A stretch of DNA of 64,000 nucleotides from Gelatoporia subvermispora B (Eukaryota > Basidiomycota > Agaricomycetes > Polyporales > Gelatoporiaceae): NCBI GenBank assembly GCA_000320605.2, contig KB445796.1, forward strand, positions 1,221,124 through 1,285,123. Reading direction: 5' to 3'. Shown piece by piece: positions 27,398-39,590 of the stretch (its first letter is position 1; each line of letters begins with the position of its first letter). A model generated the notes under the pieces. The model had not been told where the DNA came from, did no database searches, and saw only the letters and a list, made by a program, of their open reading frames with translations. The position numbers and the translations under genes are program-made.

Positions 27398-28104
27398 TTG
27401 CGTTGAACGGATGAATACAGATGCCACTGGTCCCGAAAGCACAGACCCACCCTTGCTCCAGCATAGTTATATGCGCATTCTCGCCAGGTACCATTATATC
27501 CTCGCGTCCTGTGATGCTCTGACGAAGTAGTTGAATGGGTCAGTCGACCAGCTCGCCGTTGGGGCCCTCCCATGAGCTGGACGAGGCGGGCCGCGTAGAA
27601 GCAGTGCCACAATGCACAGGTCCGCTCTACGCTAGCATGTGACAAGGGACGATGATTTGTCGGAGATTGCCAACGCAACGCAGTACCAGGGAATCTGGCC
27701 ATGTGGATGTATGTACGTGATGGATCTAGTGTAGAACTAAGGATCGCGGGCCAAGGCGTCTATGCTCGGGCATTGGACGACAAACTTCGGGGCATGCAAA
27801 TTTCGGTTGACGAAAAATAAGGATATATTCGACACGACACAAATACACAAGATCGAGTACAAGATGAGGTCTTGCATGAGAACAAGCATCAATGAGGTGT
27901 AATAACGTTGACAAGGAGTGCACAAACGGTCATACTGAGCGAACCAGTTCCGGCAACAATGAATGGTAGTTATACAATGGACCACATCGTACAGCTCCAG
28001 CGGGACAGCAAGAATGGAGTGAGTGAGATACATGCCATAATAAAAAGAGATAACAAAACTGGAGTGGGGACCAAGAGATGCATATGAGTCATCGCAGATG
28101 AAGT
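27398..28104. other. Intergenic stretch
   Basis: Holds the 5' flank of the GH79 gene and the 3' flank of the ankyrin gene. Only small unrelated frames are present. Confidence 0.5.
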
Positions 28105-31100
28105 TCAGGGCTTGCCCTTGAGACTCTGGACGAGGTTCTTGATACCAAAGCGGTGCTTGCTAGAACTCTGGCCGCGGGGGTTACCCGCTGCGGTGTGTTG
28201 CCACGTATCAGACGACTGGAAGCCCATCTTTGCGAGCTTGTTCGCCCGGGCGACCTGCCGCTCCTGCTCGGTCAGCGCACGGCTTGGTATGAAGTCCTGG
28301 AACGTGTCCTGCGCAGGCGCGGTCGCAATGCGGGTAAGAGGGACGCCGAAGGCCGGCACATCGAGGGGCGGGAGACGAGAGCGAGAAGGTTCGGGAGTAC
28401 GGGAGCGGATGTGCCGGGGAGAACTTTGGGCTTCGAGCTGCAAGTAAGTAGATGGTGGCGGTGTGATGGTTGCAGAGACACTACGGAAATGATCTGTCTT
28501 GGAGAGTGCAGACTCAGCAGGCAACCTGCTGCGCGATCTTGGGGTCGACAAAGCACGGCTCGTAATCGTAACACCATCGCTCGAAGACGCGCCCAAGGTA
28601 GAAGGCGTGCCCAAGGAGGGAGACGTGCCGAGGGTCCCCGAAGAAGCTGATGATGCGCATGAGTATCGCCTCCGCGAATACAAATTGCGATACTTACGAG
28701 TACCACCAGCGGTGTGCGGTCTCCGGCTCCTGGATTGCCGGGGGCCATGCACCAGGCGCGGTCTCTCCTCGAGGCTGAATTTGCGCTCCAATCCCTTCGA
28801 ACTGATCGTGGCGTCCGCGATCGGCGTCTCCGGGCTCGTCGCAACGACGCCTTCAACGGCCCGGGCACGCTCATCAAGGTCCAAACTCCTTATCCGCCGT
28901 TGTTCCTCCTTGAATTTGCGCTCGATCTCCAGGGTCTGCCCATATGCAGCCAACTTAGCACTGAGGGGCGTCCGGCCCGCGCCAAGGCCGTTCAACAACG
29001 TCTGACATCCAACATCAACGTCTTGACTTTCGTCATCATGCATCTCGAGGATGCTACGCTGGGCGCGTTGCACGAGCGCCTCTGCCTGTGCATGAGAGGA
29101 AATGGAGCGAATGTCAATATCGAGGGGGATCCGGGAGACCTTGGGAGACAAGGATAGCTCGACATCGCCTAGCAACCCCTTGTGGGGGATGGCGTCTGGG
29201 CTAAGTGGTTCGGGAAGAACAAAGTCGGTAGCGTTAGAATCAGGGGAAGATATGACGGCAGGTGGAAGGTGAGAGTGAGACAATGCGGGTGTGGTGATGT
29301 AGCCACTGGCGCCGCTGGAGCTCGCCGGGTTCACACTTGCATTGGTACTGATGCTGCTCACGGAATCGCCTCTGGGCCGGTCAACACCGTGTATGCCAAG
29401 AAGGTTAGATGGCGCTGGCTCCGGGTCTGGCTCCGGGTCGGCGGGAGGAGGGTGGTTGATGCTGAACGGGCAGTCAAATGCGACGGTGGGAACAACAATC
29501 TCCGGGGAGACAGGAGAGGAAGGAGACGGAAGAGCTGAGGAGGATGAACGCGACGACGCTGTAGAATGTCTCCGCGGGCTGTCCTCAATCTTGAGTTGAC
29601 TCAAACGCGATCGCACGCGAGGAATGTCGACATGCCCCGGGATAGGCTCTCCGTACTCGTCCTCGTCTTCTTCAAACACTTCCTCGGGCTCTGTAGTAAC
29701 GTGAGCTGCATCCTCGTCAATGACGGCGTCATGGCGCTCCGATCGGACACGCGACCGATTACGAGGACTTCGTTGTTTGCTATCCAGTCCGTCCTCCTGA
29801 GCGTTTGCAGGTATACTCCGGGACGGACTGCGATCACCCACGGCTATTTGAGGTGATCCACCGCTGGAGGACGAGTCGAAGCGAAGAGCGCGGAGCGATG
29901 ACTGTCCTGCCGAGCTCCTCCGGCGACCATCTGTCTGGCCTGATGATGAAGAACGGGCGTGTGGACGAAGGATACTAGGTCGCACTGGGGGCCGTCTTGT
30001 GTGTTGAGAAGGTCCAGGTCCGTTTACTGGAAGAGAATCAGTCCCTGCACTCGAGCTCGATGCAGACCTAGTCCTCAACCGCTCCTTGGACAGCCTGTTA
30101 TGCAGTTCAACTGCGAGAGGGGGATGTATCGAACTACTATCGCTGTCACTATACATCGAGCTAAGTGTCTTCGAGACGGAGGAAGAGCCGATGGAGGACA
30201 CGTCGGAGGGTAGCGGGAAAAGAGGCTCAGAGGATGGCGCGAGAGGAGATGTAGCGAGTCCAGTAGTTGCAGGTGATCCTGAGGTAGAAGTGATCGCGGA
30301 GCTCGAGCCAGAGTGTGTTTCAGGGGATCCCACTAGATCATTCACATTCTTCTTGAAGATACTCAGTAAAGAGATCTTGCCCTTGATCTTGTGATGCGTG
30401 GAGGACGTGTCCGCGTCTGTGCCGGCTGAGCGGGGTCTACGTGAACTGGAGCCTGGGTGGTGGTAAGACTTGCGGGACGATGCGCTGTCGGGTGCCGCGA
30501 AGGCATGAGGGAGCGAAGGCCGGCGAGGGGGAAGTTCGTCAGCGGTACCAACGTCGGGGGTATCATAGGATGTATATTGGCCTAGAGGTCGTACTGAGGG
30601 GTCGGGACTGTCTGCGGTGAAAGAGGGGACAGTGGATGATGATGACGGGGTCTGCGACATAGACGGTCGAAGAACATTGAGTACGTTGTCGATAGATTGC
30701 TTGCCACGCAATCTCTTCCACGTGGAACATTCTTTGCACCCACTGGAGCCGCAATAAGCATGTTGGTCTTCCTTCGAGGAAAGGGGCTCCCCAGAGGGCG
30801 TGTGAACCCCGCTGCGAGCTTCCCGCTCCCTCAGGTCCTTATCTTTGTTATGAGACCATTCCCGCACAACATCCGCAGCTGCGATCCAACCATTTTGACG
30901 AGCAACCATTTCGGGTGTGACTCCATGTTTATCCGGGCGGTCAGGGTGCGCTCCGTGGAGCAGTAGAGTAAGGACGACGCTGATGTTGCCGTTTGCACAG
31001 GCAAAGTGTAGCGGCGTGGAACCCGACGTCCCAACTATGGGAGCGGAATTATCGCGGTTGCGATCACTGGAATATCGGCGGGGTAGTCTATGATAGCAAA

Positions 31101-31455
31101 ATAAAATTAAGATAAAAAATTCGGGGGCCGTTTAGCAGCGCCAAACATACCGTGGCGCATTCACATCAGCGCCCTTCTCTATGAGAAGCTTCACGACCAG
31201 ATCATTCCCGCCCGAACAAGCCGCATGTAGGGGGAGAACTCCGTCCACTACAGAGTTGATAGGCTGCCCATGGTCAAGAGCGTACTTGACCAAGCCTAGA
31301 TTGCCGGATGCGGCAGCGGAATGCAGACCGAGGTTTGGGACTATGTTACGCCGATGATTGAGCTCGATAGGAGAGTTGTGCAAAGCGATGGACATACATT
31401 CGAGAGTAACGTTGTACTTTGCCTCTGCACGCTGAGTCCTGGACACACCGGGCAT
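28105..31455 (-). CDS. Large ankyrin-repeat protein with long disordered tail
   Basis: Two exons, 31455-31151 and 31087-28105 with a 63-base intron, sum to 3288 bases, 1095 residues, with the splice restoring NAPRLPRRYSS. The first roughly 190 residues form at least three ankyrin repeats: GLHSAAASGNLGLVKYALDHG, then GVLPLHAACSGGNDLVVKLL and STPLHFACANGNISVVLTLL. A short cysteine-containing basic patch follows (YCGSSGCKECSTWKR). The remaining roughly 850 residues are Ser/Pro/Arg-rich and acidic by turns (for example EEVFEEDEDEYGEP), so mostly disordered, and end in a basic helix GIKNLVQSLKGKP. Ankyrin repeats bind partner proteins; no enzyme domain is visible. I do not recognise a named orthologue. 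The start is the first ATG in a frame that runs unbroken into the repeats. Confidence 0.9.
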
Positions 31456-32890
31456 GACGATTCATAGACCAAGAGCAGCGGTGATGGCAGCACACTATAT
31501 GTAGCGGCGAATTGCACGGCTGTGGCAACGTCAGATGAACCGGAAGAGAGGAGAATGCGCGACGTCAGCCGGAGCGCGTCCTCTGCCAGATGGGACGATT
31601 GGAGAAGGTGCAGATGCCGCGGAGATGCGCCACGGGCGAAATGGCCGCGAGCGGCGCAATGCAGAGTGCGCTGAGGGCGGCGCGACGACTGCTGCCGTTG
31701 TCGACGAGGACGAGGATGAGGAAGGACAAGATGAAGATGGGGAGGACCAAGTCCGGGGTAGCTGTGAAGCTATAGACGCCCTTGATGACATAAGCATCCG
31801 CTCTCTGCTTGGCCGTGCGGGTTAGCGCCCGTCCTGTGTGGCCGGAGCTGCGGGCCAATATTTAGGAATGCAGCGCAGGGCATGGCAAGGCATGGCAAGG
31901 CAGCGCTCGGCATTCTCTGGCAGCGCCAGGCAGCGCTCCTCGGTCAGGCGTGCGGCCTCGGGTAGCCTTCTGTTCTCTTCTCAGTGTGTTCGCGCCCATA
32001 TGGCATGCTGTTCATGTTGCCATGCTCTCTGCATCAACAAATCATCACCGCCCCCAAGCTATCCATATGGGTTCACTATCTCCTTTCGCCTCCTCGGCGT
32101 CCTTGCAATCTGGCATACCTAGCACGATCACTGTCAATGTCCTCCTTGACTGACCTTGGATCCCCGTCTTGATATTTAATACAGCCATGTTTGCCCAGGC
32201 GACGCACAGGGTTTGTCTCTATCCGAACCCTCTCGGAAGCATCTTGCACAATTACAGCCTTTGTTCTCCCGCCATCATGCACCTATTCTGATCTTATCGC
32301 TCTATTCCCGACCGACGGCATGTTCTTCTAATGGGCTTCTGGCGTTCACACTCATTGACAAAGCTGGCAACCACCTCTGGCACGTTGACTACCACAATAA
32401 TCCTAAACCGCATTGCTGCGCCGAACCCTAAATGCCCTGCTCTCTTCTCCATCTCCACGGGTGTCCACATGACAATATCAGTCGCCATGAGCTCCATCCA
32501 GGGTCTGGGGCTCTGCGTTGCTGGACAAGGAAAGCTCAACAAATACGACTATCGGTCCTGGCAACCACTGCTGAGCTTTCTTCGATGTGACTGTCCTGTG
32601 TCCAATCGCCCCCTCGCCGTGTATCATCGCTATCTGAGCTTGTCTGTATTACTCAGGGATAATCAAATACATCGAGACAGTATCTCACGATCCTTCCCCA
32701 ACATACGCATGCCCGCTTGTTCCTGACCGATACCTGTTCCTGACATAACACGCACTTCAACCTGAGAGCAGTGCACTACTCTCCGTCTCCGGGGGCACTG
32801 ACTTGCGCCCATAAGTGCTGCGGGACGACTATGTGCGCGGGATGGACATGCTCGACCTGACCCACTTCGGCGCAGCACCGCACCCATCCC
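31456..32890. other. Intergenic stretch with short direct repeats
   Basis: A GC-rich patch at 31530-31860 is open in several frames on both strands, one minus frame containing a hydrophobic run and one plus frame a run of Asp/Glu; this is the usual effect of base bias and no gene is called. At 31870-31940 the words 'ggcatggcaa' and 'ggcagcgc' recur several times as short direct repeats. Confidence 0.4.
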
Positions 32891-33530
32891 CGAGGCCACG
32901 GGCGCTCGTGATTACGAGGCGCCCTAATACAACTCCACATCGCCCACTGGCTCGCCTGTAGTTTTCCCCTTCTATTCTGGTCTCTATAGAAACGTCTGTT
33001 ATTCCACAAGTGGTATCACGTTCACTCGTGTATCGGCCTCAACCTTAGCAGCCACATTCTATGATATAGAATCTAAAATGTGGCAACGTCTGCTATCTGC
33101 TATTACTCCGTGCGTTCTACTCGCAACAATATTTGACAGCAGGAATTGAAGACGTATTTTCTCGGGCTCTGGAGCCGTGCCAAGTCTGTTTCATGTCTAC
33201 CGCACGACTCGCACTCCGGTCTATTACATCAATCATGACATATAGGCTGGGTTGATACGCCCAGAGGTGTTTTCTACAGAACCAAGTCTCCGGTGTGATG
33301 TATATACAGATAAGATTACACTTGGAGAATGACACACAATACAAATGCAAAGTGCGATGAACTTCGTTGTATTGTATGATAAGAGCGACAGGAAGCTCTG
33401 TGGCCTGTCATACCGTGGCCTGCTGACCTTCAATCTAGCCCGCCAGGCACACAACATCCACGCTAGCATGGTACAGATCGTGTCCTGCCATAGCGATGTA
33501 TTTGGTCGTGCGTCAGCCTTTGCCATCCCG
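32891..33530. repeat. Dispersed ~0.6 kb repeat, copy 1
   Basis: This stretch aligns along its length with 37421-38017 in the same orientation. Shared blocks in order include acgaggcg...acaactccacatcgccca, 'caatatttgacagca', 'ctctggagccg', 'agtctgttt', 'cgcacgactc', 'tgacatatag', 'acagataag-ttacactt', 'agaatgacac' and 'cctgctgacc'. Divergence is moderate with small indels. It probably represents an old non-coding element or an old duplication of a gene's 3' flank. Confidence 0.8.
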
Positions 33531-34471
33531 CGAACGTTTCTTGTTAAGGTATAAATACAGCTGGAAACATGTGTGGATCTGTGCTGATGACCTGGCCACT
33601 CGCATTCGATGAACATCTTACGACTCTATGAGCAGTCAAAGGCCTATCAATATATCACCGGCTCAGAACATGTTCGTAACATGCTCTGCACATGAAAACT
33701 ATCCAATGAGTGCGTTCGGTAGGGCACGTGACAGTATACTTATGCTGAGAACGCTCAAAAGTGTCGGTCAGATCCTCACGTGTCCCCTTTGGTGAACGGG
33801 ATTCCTTGACGAAGCAAAGAACGCGGCCGAAGTGAGCCTAGAGGGTGCAGCTGTCAACCATCCGGCGATCTCCGTTAAGGAAATGAGCAAGTTTGCGGCA
33901 TGCAAAGAGGGTGGAAAGACTTCAGTTCCGTTGTATCTTTGTGTACGGATGCCGGAGTGAATCGATGCATTCTTGGGAAGCGTGGGTATCAGATTGCAGC
34001 CGGAGGTACTCACGTAACTCACAAACATCTTATAGTTCGCTGGCAGTTAAAAGGGGATTCTCGAACGCCACTGGATTGAATCTGCAAGATACGCGTGAGA
34101 CCATAGGGTCGTCTGTGTGATCCCCCTAGGAAGGGTACTGTAGTCTCTGCGCATGAGATATGTCACTTGTGACTGTCTCGATAAACTACCCCCGTTACGC
34201 CGCTAGACATGTCGTACGATCTCACGACTCGTATGTAGAATCCACAATAAATTGAATAAATACAGGCCGGAATTTTGTGACGCCAGGGACATGCAAGAAT
34301 CGATGATGCTTCATGAGTACTAGTACAGAATGACGATAGAGCAAAACGGTGCAGGCAAAGCAAACGCGTAGCAAAGTGAATGTAACATAGAAGGACTCAG
34401 AAGGAGCACATAGCCACCAACACTGAGCCTGAGCTTCAGACGGTCCTCTAATGAAACCAGTTTGGGTCAAT
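33531..34471. other. Intergenic stretch
   Basis: Only short unrelated frames; holds the 3' flank of the BTB-like gene. Nothing else seen. Confidence 0.45.
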
Positions 34472-35643
34472 TCATGCTACTTTGAAGTCATCTAGCATTC
34501 GTACCTTTATTATAGACCATTGAATGACCAGCTCTTTGACGCGATCACTCAACGACTTTTTGCATTCAGGGCAACTCAGACGGCTTCCCATCGAGTAAAG
34601 GGCGGATTCCATGGCGCTGGTAGACATATCTAGGGATACAAGGAGGATGGTCAGTGTACGCCCGTTGATTGGATCACGACAGAGCATGAGCAAACACTGA
34701 CCGGGACGAGCTTCCCAAGCAAGGTAGGCAGAAGCGAGAGCCCACGCACGGGTGAGACTCCTTTGATCGGCGAAATTGCACTCGGCGGATGATGGGTGCG
34801 GACGCGGCGGCATCAGCAGCAAACGCCTGAGAGCTTCCATCCTGCCGAGATGAAGAAAAAATAGGCGTTTGAGGTAGACGGGGCCCATGCGTGTGGCGAG
34901 CTCGTCTGTCAGCGACGAGAGGTGGTATGCGAGGAGATGTGACGAGACGGTCACTGTAAGATCGTCGAGGTCGTACGCGCCTGCGAGCGCGTAGAACTGG
35001 ATGGGCGCGAGCGGTGCCTGGGCCAGGATGAGCGAAAAGAGGAGTGTAGATGGAGTGATGAGCGACTTGAGGGGCATACCATACTTGTGCATCGCGTGGA
35101 CAGATGCGATGAGTGTGTCGATGGAGGGGGTGTAATGGCTGCATGGGATGTTGTAGATGGTATGGGCAACGACGTTGATCACGTCGCCAGACTCCGGAAC
35201 GGGAATGATGGGGCCGTGGTCGGTGTAGACGTGCCCGGGTGAGGCGGGCAGAAGTGACGCAAAATTGTTCGAGGAGGCGGCGAGGACATGATACGAGTGG
35301 ACATAGAAGAAAATGCCGTCAGAGGAGAGCAGAGCGAGGTCAGGACGGGCCTCGCTCAGATTGGCTTCTGGATGAAAGGCAATCGAGACAGAGACAGTAT
35401 CATCTGCGTCATTGTCCGTATCCTTGGGTGATCCGCGGTCCGATTCGGAAGGCTACACCGAACGGGAAACAATGTTCAAGAAATCCGGCTCAGCGATAGG
35501 CGCAACACATTACTCACCGGTGGTGTTGGCAGCCAATTCGCCGTTCCCCCTTCAAGCGCCACGGGCCCGTCGAACACCTTCTCCGCGTCCTCAACCCCAT
35601 TCGGCGCAATCTGTAACACGTCCATCCAGTCCAAGCTATCCAT
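34472..35643 (-). CDS. BTB/POZ-like domain protein
   Basis: Three exons, 35643-35518, 35452-34702 and 34629-34472, sum to 1035 bases, 344 residues. After an acidic N-terminal segment (residues 1-70) comes EARPDLALLSSDGIFFYVHSYHVLAASSNNFASLL, the DxxLxSxDGxxFxVHxxxL pattern of BTB/POZ domains, which mediate protein-protein contacts, often with cullin 3. The following roughly 200 residues are helical and Leu-rich and resemble the region after BTB in Agaricomycete proteins of this type. Near the C terminus SCPECKKSL gives a Cys pair. The start is the ATG that opens exon 1; the intron phases support the model. Basidiomycete genomes carry many such BTB proteins of unknown role. Confidence 0.82.
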
Positions 35644-37030
35644 ACCTGAGACCAAGGGAAGGAGTCGTAGAGGCTCAGCAGTAATCGTGCAAGTGCTTGC
35701 AATTGATGGAGCGTAAGGGGAGACCGGAAGTGCGCTCGCTCACATGCTGTCTATGCTAAATACCTTCTTTGAGCGAACAGTGGTAGGCATTAGAGCTCTT
35801 CTGCAGCAACATATATCACAAAACTCTTAAATTTCTTTGGAGCAGAGTGTCTCACGGCAAGAGCTCCACAACGGGACACTTTGCCGCTCGAACCTTTATT
35901 CATCATGATCTGCGATTCCACCCTGCGGTGCATACCGCAAAATAGCTCTATACAACAGCCCACAACTTCAGTCCAAAATCCCGGGCATAGGCTGGCATAC
36001 CTGCATGAGAGCCCCGAAGACTCAACGATTACCGAACGATGAGGTGCCCATCGCTCGCACAACATTGGCGCGACAGGAGCTGCGGCTCGCTGTATCCTTG
36101 ACGCGACGGGGGTAATAACCCACACGCCCCTATCTCGCGCCGTCTCGCACCGGCCGTTGTCCTTCGCTGCCTCGGTCTGCCCATTGCCTTTATCAGCGAC
36201 GCCGCGACGCAGCGTAGTTCCTATGGGCCGGGGCCACGCAAACCCTATCACTTCGGATTAACTCTGTCCAACTGCTGTTCACATGCCTCGATCTGTAGGA
36301 GCTTGGAGTGAGCAAGAAATCTCAGAGGATGGAGCTTGACGTATATACCACCTCGAGGATCGTGCCGGTTAGCAATCTTGGATCTACCCCGCCAGATCTG
36401 AGCTTCGGGCCTGCGGCAAGCATGCCCCTATCTGCCCCTACAGTCTCCAATTAGACCGGCGATTTGGCTCCACCTACAAGGCTGGCCGTTGTGCGGGATG
36501 GGTGCGAGTGCAAGTCTCTCGGCTGCGATGCCTGTGATCTTGAGCGAAGTAGCCTTAAAGTAGAGCTGACGTAATATTCTTCTTGCGTGCCTTTGAGAAA
36601 ATCGCAGAGGTCCCGAATGCATCAAGGGCCCAAGAAAGTAGTCGATTTTGAAAATCTCCGTCACGACATATACGATCACTGCATAGGTTCTCAACGAAAG
36701 TGCTAGAGGAGCGGATGCCGCGCGCGCTGTGGCTGTGTGGCTATTTGACAGCGACGGATGTCACGTGATAGAACGCGCGACGACTTACGGGCGGCGGGAT
36801 GAAGACTTTATTCACGCTTTACTGGTTCACAGCGTACTGTCATGCACCACGTATTCCAGAATCTGTTTTTTGCTTAATTTTTTGCTCGCAAGTGCTGTCT
36901 CAATCGGAAGCTTCGTCAGTCTCAGAAATCTGAAAATCTTCTGCACGATCCGGGGTCAACTTCGTGCCTGGACAGCCTCCTACTGGCGAGATCTTCTCGG
37001 AGGGTTACTTGGCCAACTCTATGTACGTCT
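35644..37030. other. Intergenic stretch
   Basis: No gene recognised. A minus frame at 35790-36251 and a plus frame at 36729-37034 are open for 100-150 codons but show no domain or splice support. Confidence 0.45.
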
Positions 37031-37430
37031 TTAGCACTCAGTCGGGGTAACGAGCCGTGTCACTGTGTTCTGTGGTGCGAGCGACGGCCCTTGCCCCTCG
37101 TGTTCGCGCAGATCGTGGCAATGCATGCCACGCGCGAGATGAGACGGACTTAAGACGAGTTCCAGCTCTGTTTCGCCGCGCTTCTGTGCTTCAGAGAGAG
37201 CTCGCCCCGCTACCGCCTCCTGCACCATGAGGCTGTGCAGGTTGATATCTCCCGGCGAAGAGTACTGCGGCTGGTGCACGCCCGTCACGAGTCCCGCAAT
37301 GCCGAGCATCAAAACCGTGGTCACTGCACCTTGTGGTTATTTGACAGGCGGCAGCATGTTACGGGGAGATCGTCAGCATATGACAGACGCTGAGACCTGG
37401 AAGAGGGGAAATTCGACTTCGAGACACGGG
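37031..37430 (-). pseudogene. Broken tandem copy of the DUF1771/Smr gene 3' half
   Basis: Duplicates part of the adjacent Smr gene: the minus strand reads PGDINLHSLMVQEAVAGRA then LSEAQKRGETELELVLS, matching PGEINLHSLKVQEAVAFTERA and LREAQQRGETEMHLVLG of the neighbour, with a small in-frame deletion after EAVA. Sequence before and after it, including the intron and the 'gagatcgtcagc' flank, also matches. The DUF1771 half is absent, so this is a partial, probably dead copy. It is separated from its source by one copy of the 0.6 kb repeat. Confidence 0.82.
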
Positions 37431-38017
37431 CGGCCGTGACTACGAGGCGGCATTATACACAACTCCACATCGCCCACCGACTCACCTGAATTCCTTTTTT
37501 GTTCTGTACTGAATGGAGACGTCTGTTATCTCACAATTTGTCTCTCATTCACTCGAACGTCGGCATAAACCCCAGCAACCGCATTCTAGAATCCGATGTA
37601 ACAACGTCTGCTATTTTTCTGTCCATTCTTCTAGTTGCAGCAATATTTGACAGCAAGAATCGAAGTCGGATTCTTTGAGGCTCTGGAGCCGCGCGAAGTC
37701 TGTTTCTCGTTTATCGCACGACTCTTAGGTCCGGCCCTTTACTTCGATCCTGACATATAGGGCTGACGCGCTATCTACAGAACTAGGTCTCCGTTAATAT
37801 GTACAGATAAGTTTACACTTGAAGAATGACACGAAGGACAAGATCAAAGTGCCATGAACTTCTTTGCATTGTATAACTAAATCAACGAGGGACTCAGAGG
37901 CCTGCTGACCGTCCTAGCCCGCTAGCATCCAGCCGTACAAGAAGCACGTTGTCATGGTATGGATCGTGTCCTGCCGAGGCGTCGTATCTAGCCGCATGTC
38001 AGCGCTGACCGTTCCGC
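37421..38017. repeat. Dispersed ~0.6 kb repeat, copy 2
   Basis: Second copy of the 32891-33530 repeat, same orientation. It lies between the Smr gene and its broken duplicate and overlaps the probable last codons of the Smr gene. Both copies retain a minus-strand peptide of the form QDTI-x-TM, so the repeat may include an old terminal exon. Confidence 0.8.
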
Positions 38018-39094
38018 AAATCAACACGGCGACGCACCTGCGCGCAAGCTCTTTTAGGGCATGTTTGAGCTTAGTGCGCTGAAGATGGTGCAATCGATGG
38101 CTCTTACCCCCTGTGTTCGCGCAGATCGTGTCAAAGCACGCCATGCGCGAGATGAGGAGACGACGGACCTAAGACGAGGTGCATTTCGGTTTCGCCGCGC
38201 TGCTGGGCCTCGCGGAGCGCCCGCTCCGTAAATGCGACCGCCTCTTGCACCTTGAGGCTGTGCAGGTTAATCTCCCCCGGCGAACAATGCTCCGGCTGTC
38301 GCACACCCGTGAGTCCGCGCAATATCGCACATCATAACCATGTTCACCGCACCTTGTTGTTCTCTGGCGGCCGGCAGATCGTTGCGGGGAGATCGTCAGC
38401 GCGAAACAGACGCCGAGACCTGGGAGAGGCGAGACACACCCGTGAAGATCCACTCGGCCGCCTCCGCGTTCAGACGCTCCATCTCGCGCTTGTGGAAGTT
38501 GCTCTGCTCGAGCAGCCTCGGCACGTCTGTCTGCTGCCCCCAGCCCCTGTCGGCCTCGGCTTGCTCGAGGTACTTCCGCATCTGCTCAGCGTGTTCGGCC
38601 GCGCGGGCGCGCAAGCTTTTGTAATGAACGTTTTGCTCATTGTACTCGAATGGGTCCTTCAAATATGTATCAGCGCCATCGTGGCGAACGTATAGGTTGC
38701 GAAGGAGACGTACAGATGGCCGTCGATGGGTGGGAGGGCGCGATACGCGTATCGCTCGTGCTTGCGCAAGTTGCGACTCGGTCGTCCCAATAGTTGAATA
38801 TGTGACATTGGATGGTCGGAGGCGCATCCGAGGCCGATGTGGGACAGTCGGTGGAACATATATATCTTCGTGCACTTCAGCAGGCTCCAACGTATGAGGG
38901 TCGACAAGCCCGAAGTTCTTCGAACAGCATCCGACCAATGACTGCCAGCACATCCTAGACGATCCTCTGGTAGTTCCAAGGAGGTGAAAACAAAACGAGA
39001 ATTCCAGCCAGATAGCCAACAAGAACGCACAGCTGCGTTTCAATTCAGCATGTGACTGCGACGAGCGTAGATGATTGCAAGCTACTTTGACCAA
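37914..39094 (-). CDS. DUF1771 / Smr-domain protein
   Basis: A putative RNA- or DNA-binding nuclease-type protein; Smr domains are found in MutS2 and in RNA endonucleases acting in mRNA quality control. Exon 1 holds a long N terminus with one hydrophobic stretch, then YKSLRARAAEHAEQMRKYLEQA and NFHKREMERLNAEAAEWIF, the DUF1771 helical pair. After a splice comes ENNKVR, then PGEINLHSLKVQEAVAFTERA, LREAQQRGETEMHLVLG and LQRTKLKHALKELARR, the Smr fold; INLHSL stands in for the LDLHGL motif. The end is unclear: the frame runs into the 0.6 kb repeat and stops at 37914. The start at 39094 is the first ATG of the open frame and could be later. The neighbouring copy at 37031-37430 shows a tandem duplication. 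Confidence 0.85.
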
Positions 39095-39590
39095 AATAAT
39101 ACCGGGGAGTCGACGATCCGCAAAGCAGCTACTCCAGCCGGCGGCGCTGTCTTACGTGCAGCCCCAAGGTACATCGCTAGACGATTCATGAACATCGTTC
39201 TACCGGGATCCCGAAGCTGGTGGATGCATCTGCGTTAGGGGTGCGGAGGCAAATCGCCTATTACCGCTTTTGTGCGTCATCAGCGGGGTGTCGGCAAGAA
39301 TCCTTATCTTGACGGTGGCTGGTCCGACATGCACAGCTCAGACTGCGCATCCCAATGTCTTCTAGCGTAATGGCGTTGATAGCACTTATGGATGATTATT
39401 GGAGACAAATTGCCATCACTGCATTCAAATTCATGGATACTGCGCAAATAACGAATTAGGGAAAAAGAAAAGAGAGCATATATTCCTCCTAGGAACTGGC
39501 ATAGACATCCTCGGCATGGTCATTCGGACATAGATAAGACCCACACAGCAACTACTTTTGCAGCACCCAACTGCCGACGGGCACGAAGAC
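39095..39590. other. Intergenic stretch
   Basis: Between the Smr start and the antizyme stop. No gene or element seen. Confidence 0.5.

Noticed and set aside
31530..31860. Overlapping open frames, one with an acidic run and one with a membrane-like helix
   Set aside because: Both arise from the same GC-biased patch on opposite strands; neither has support as a gene.
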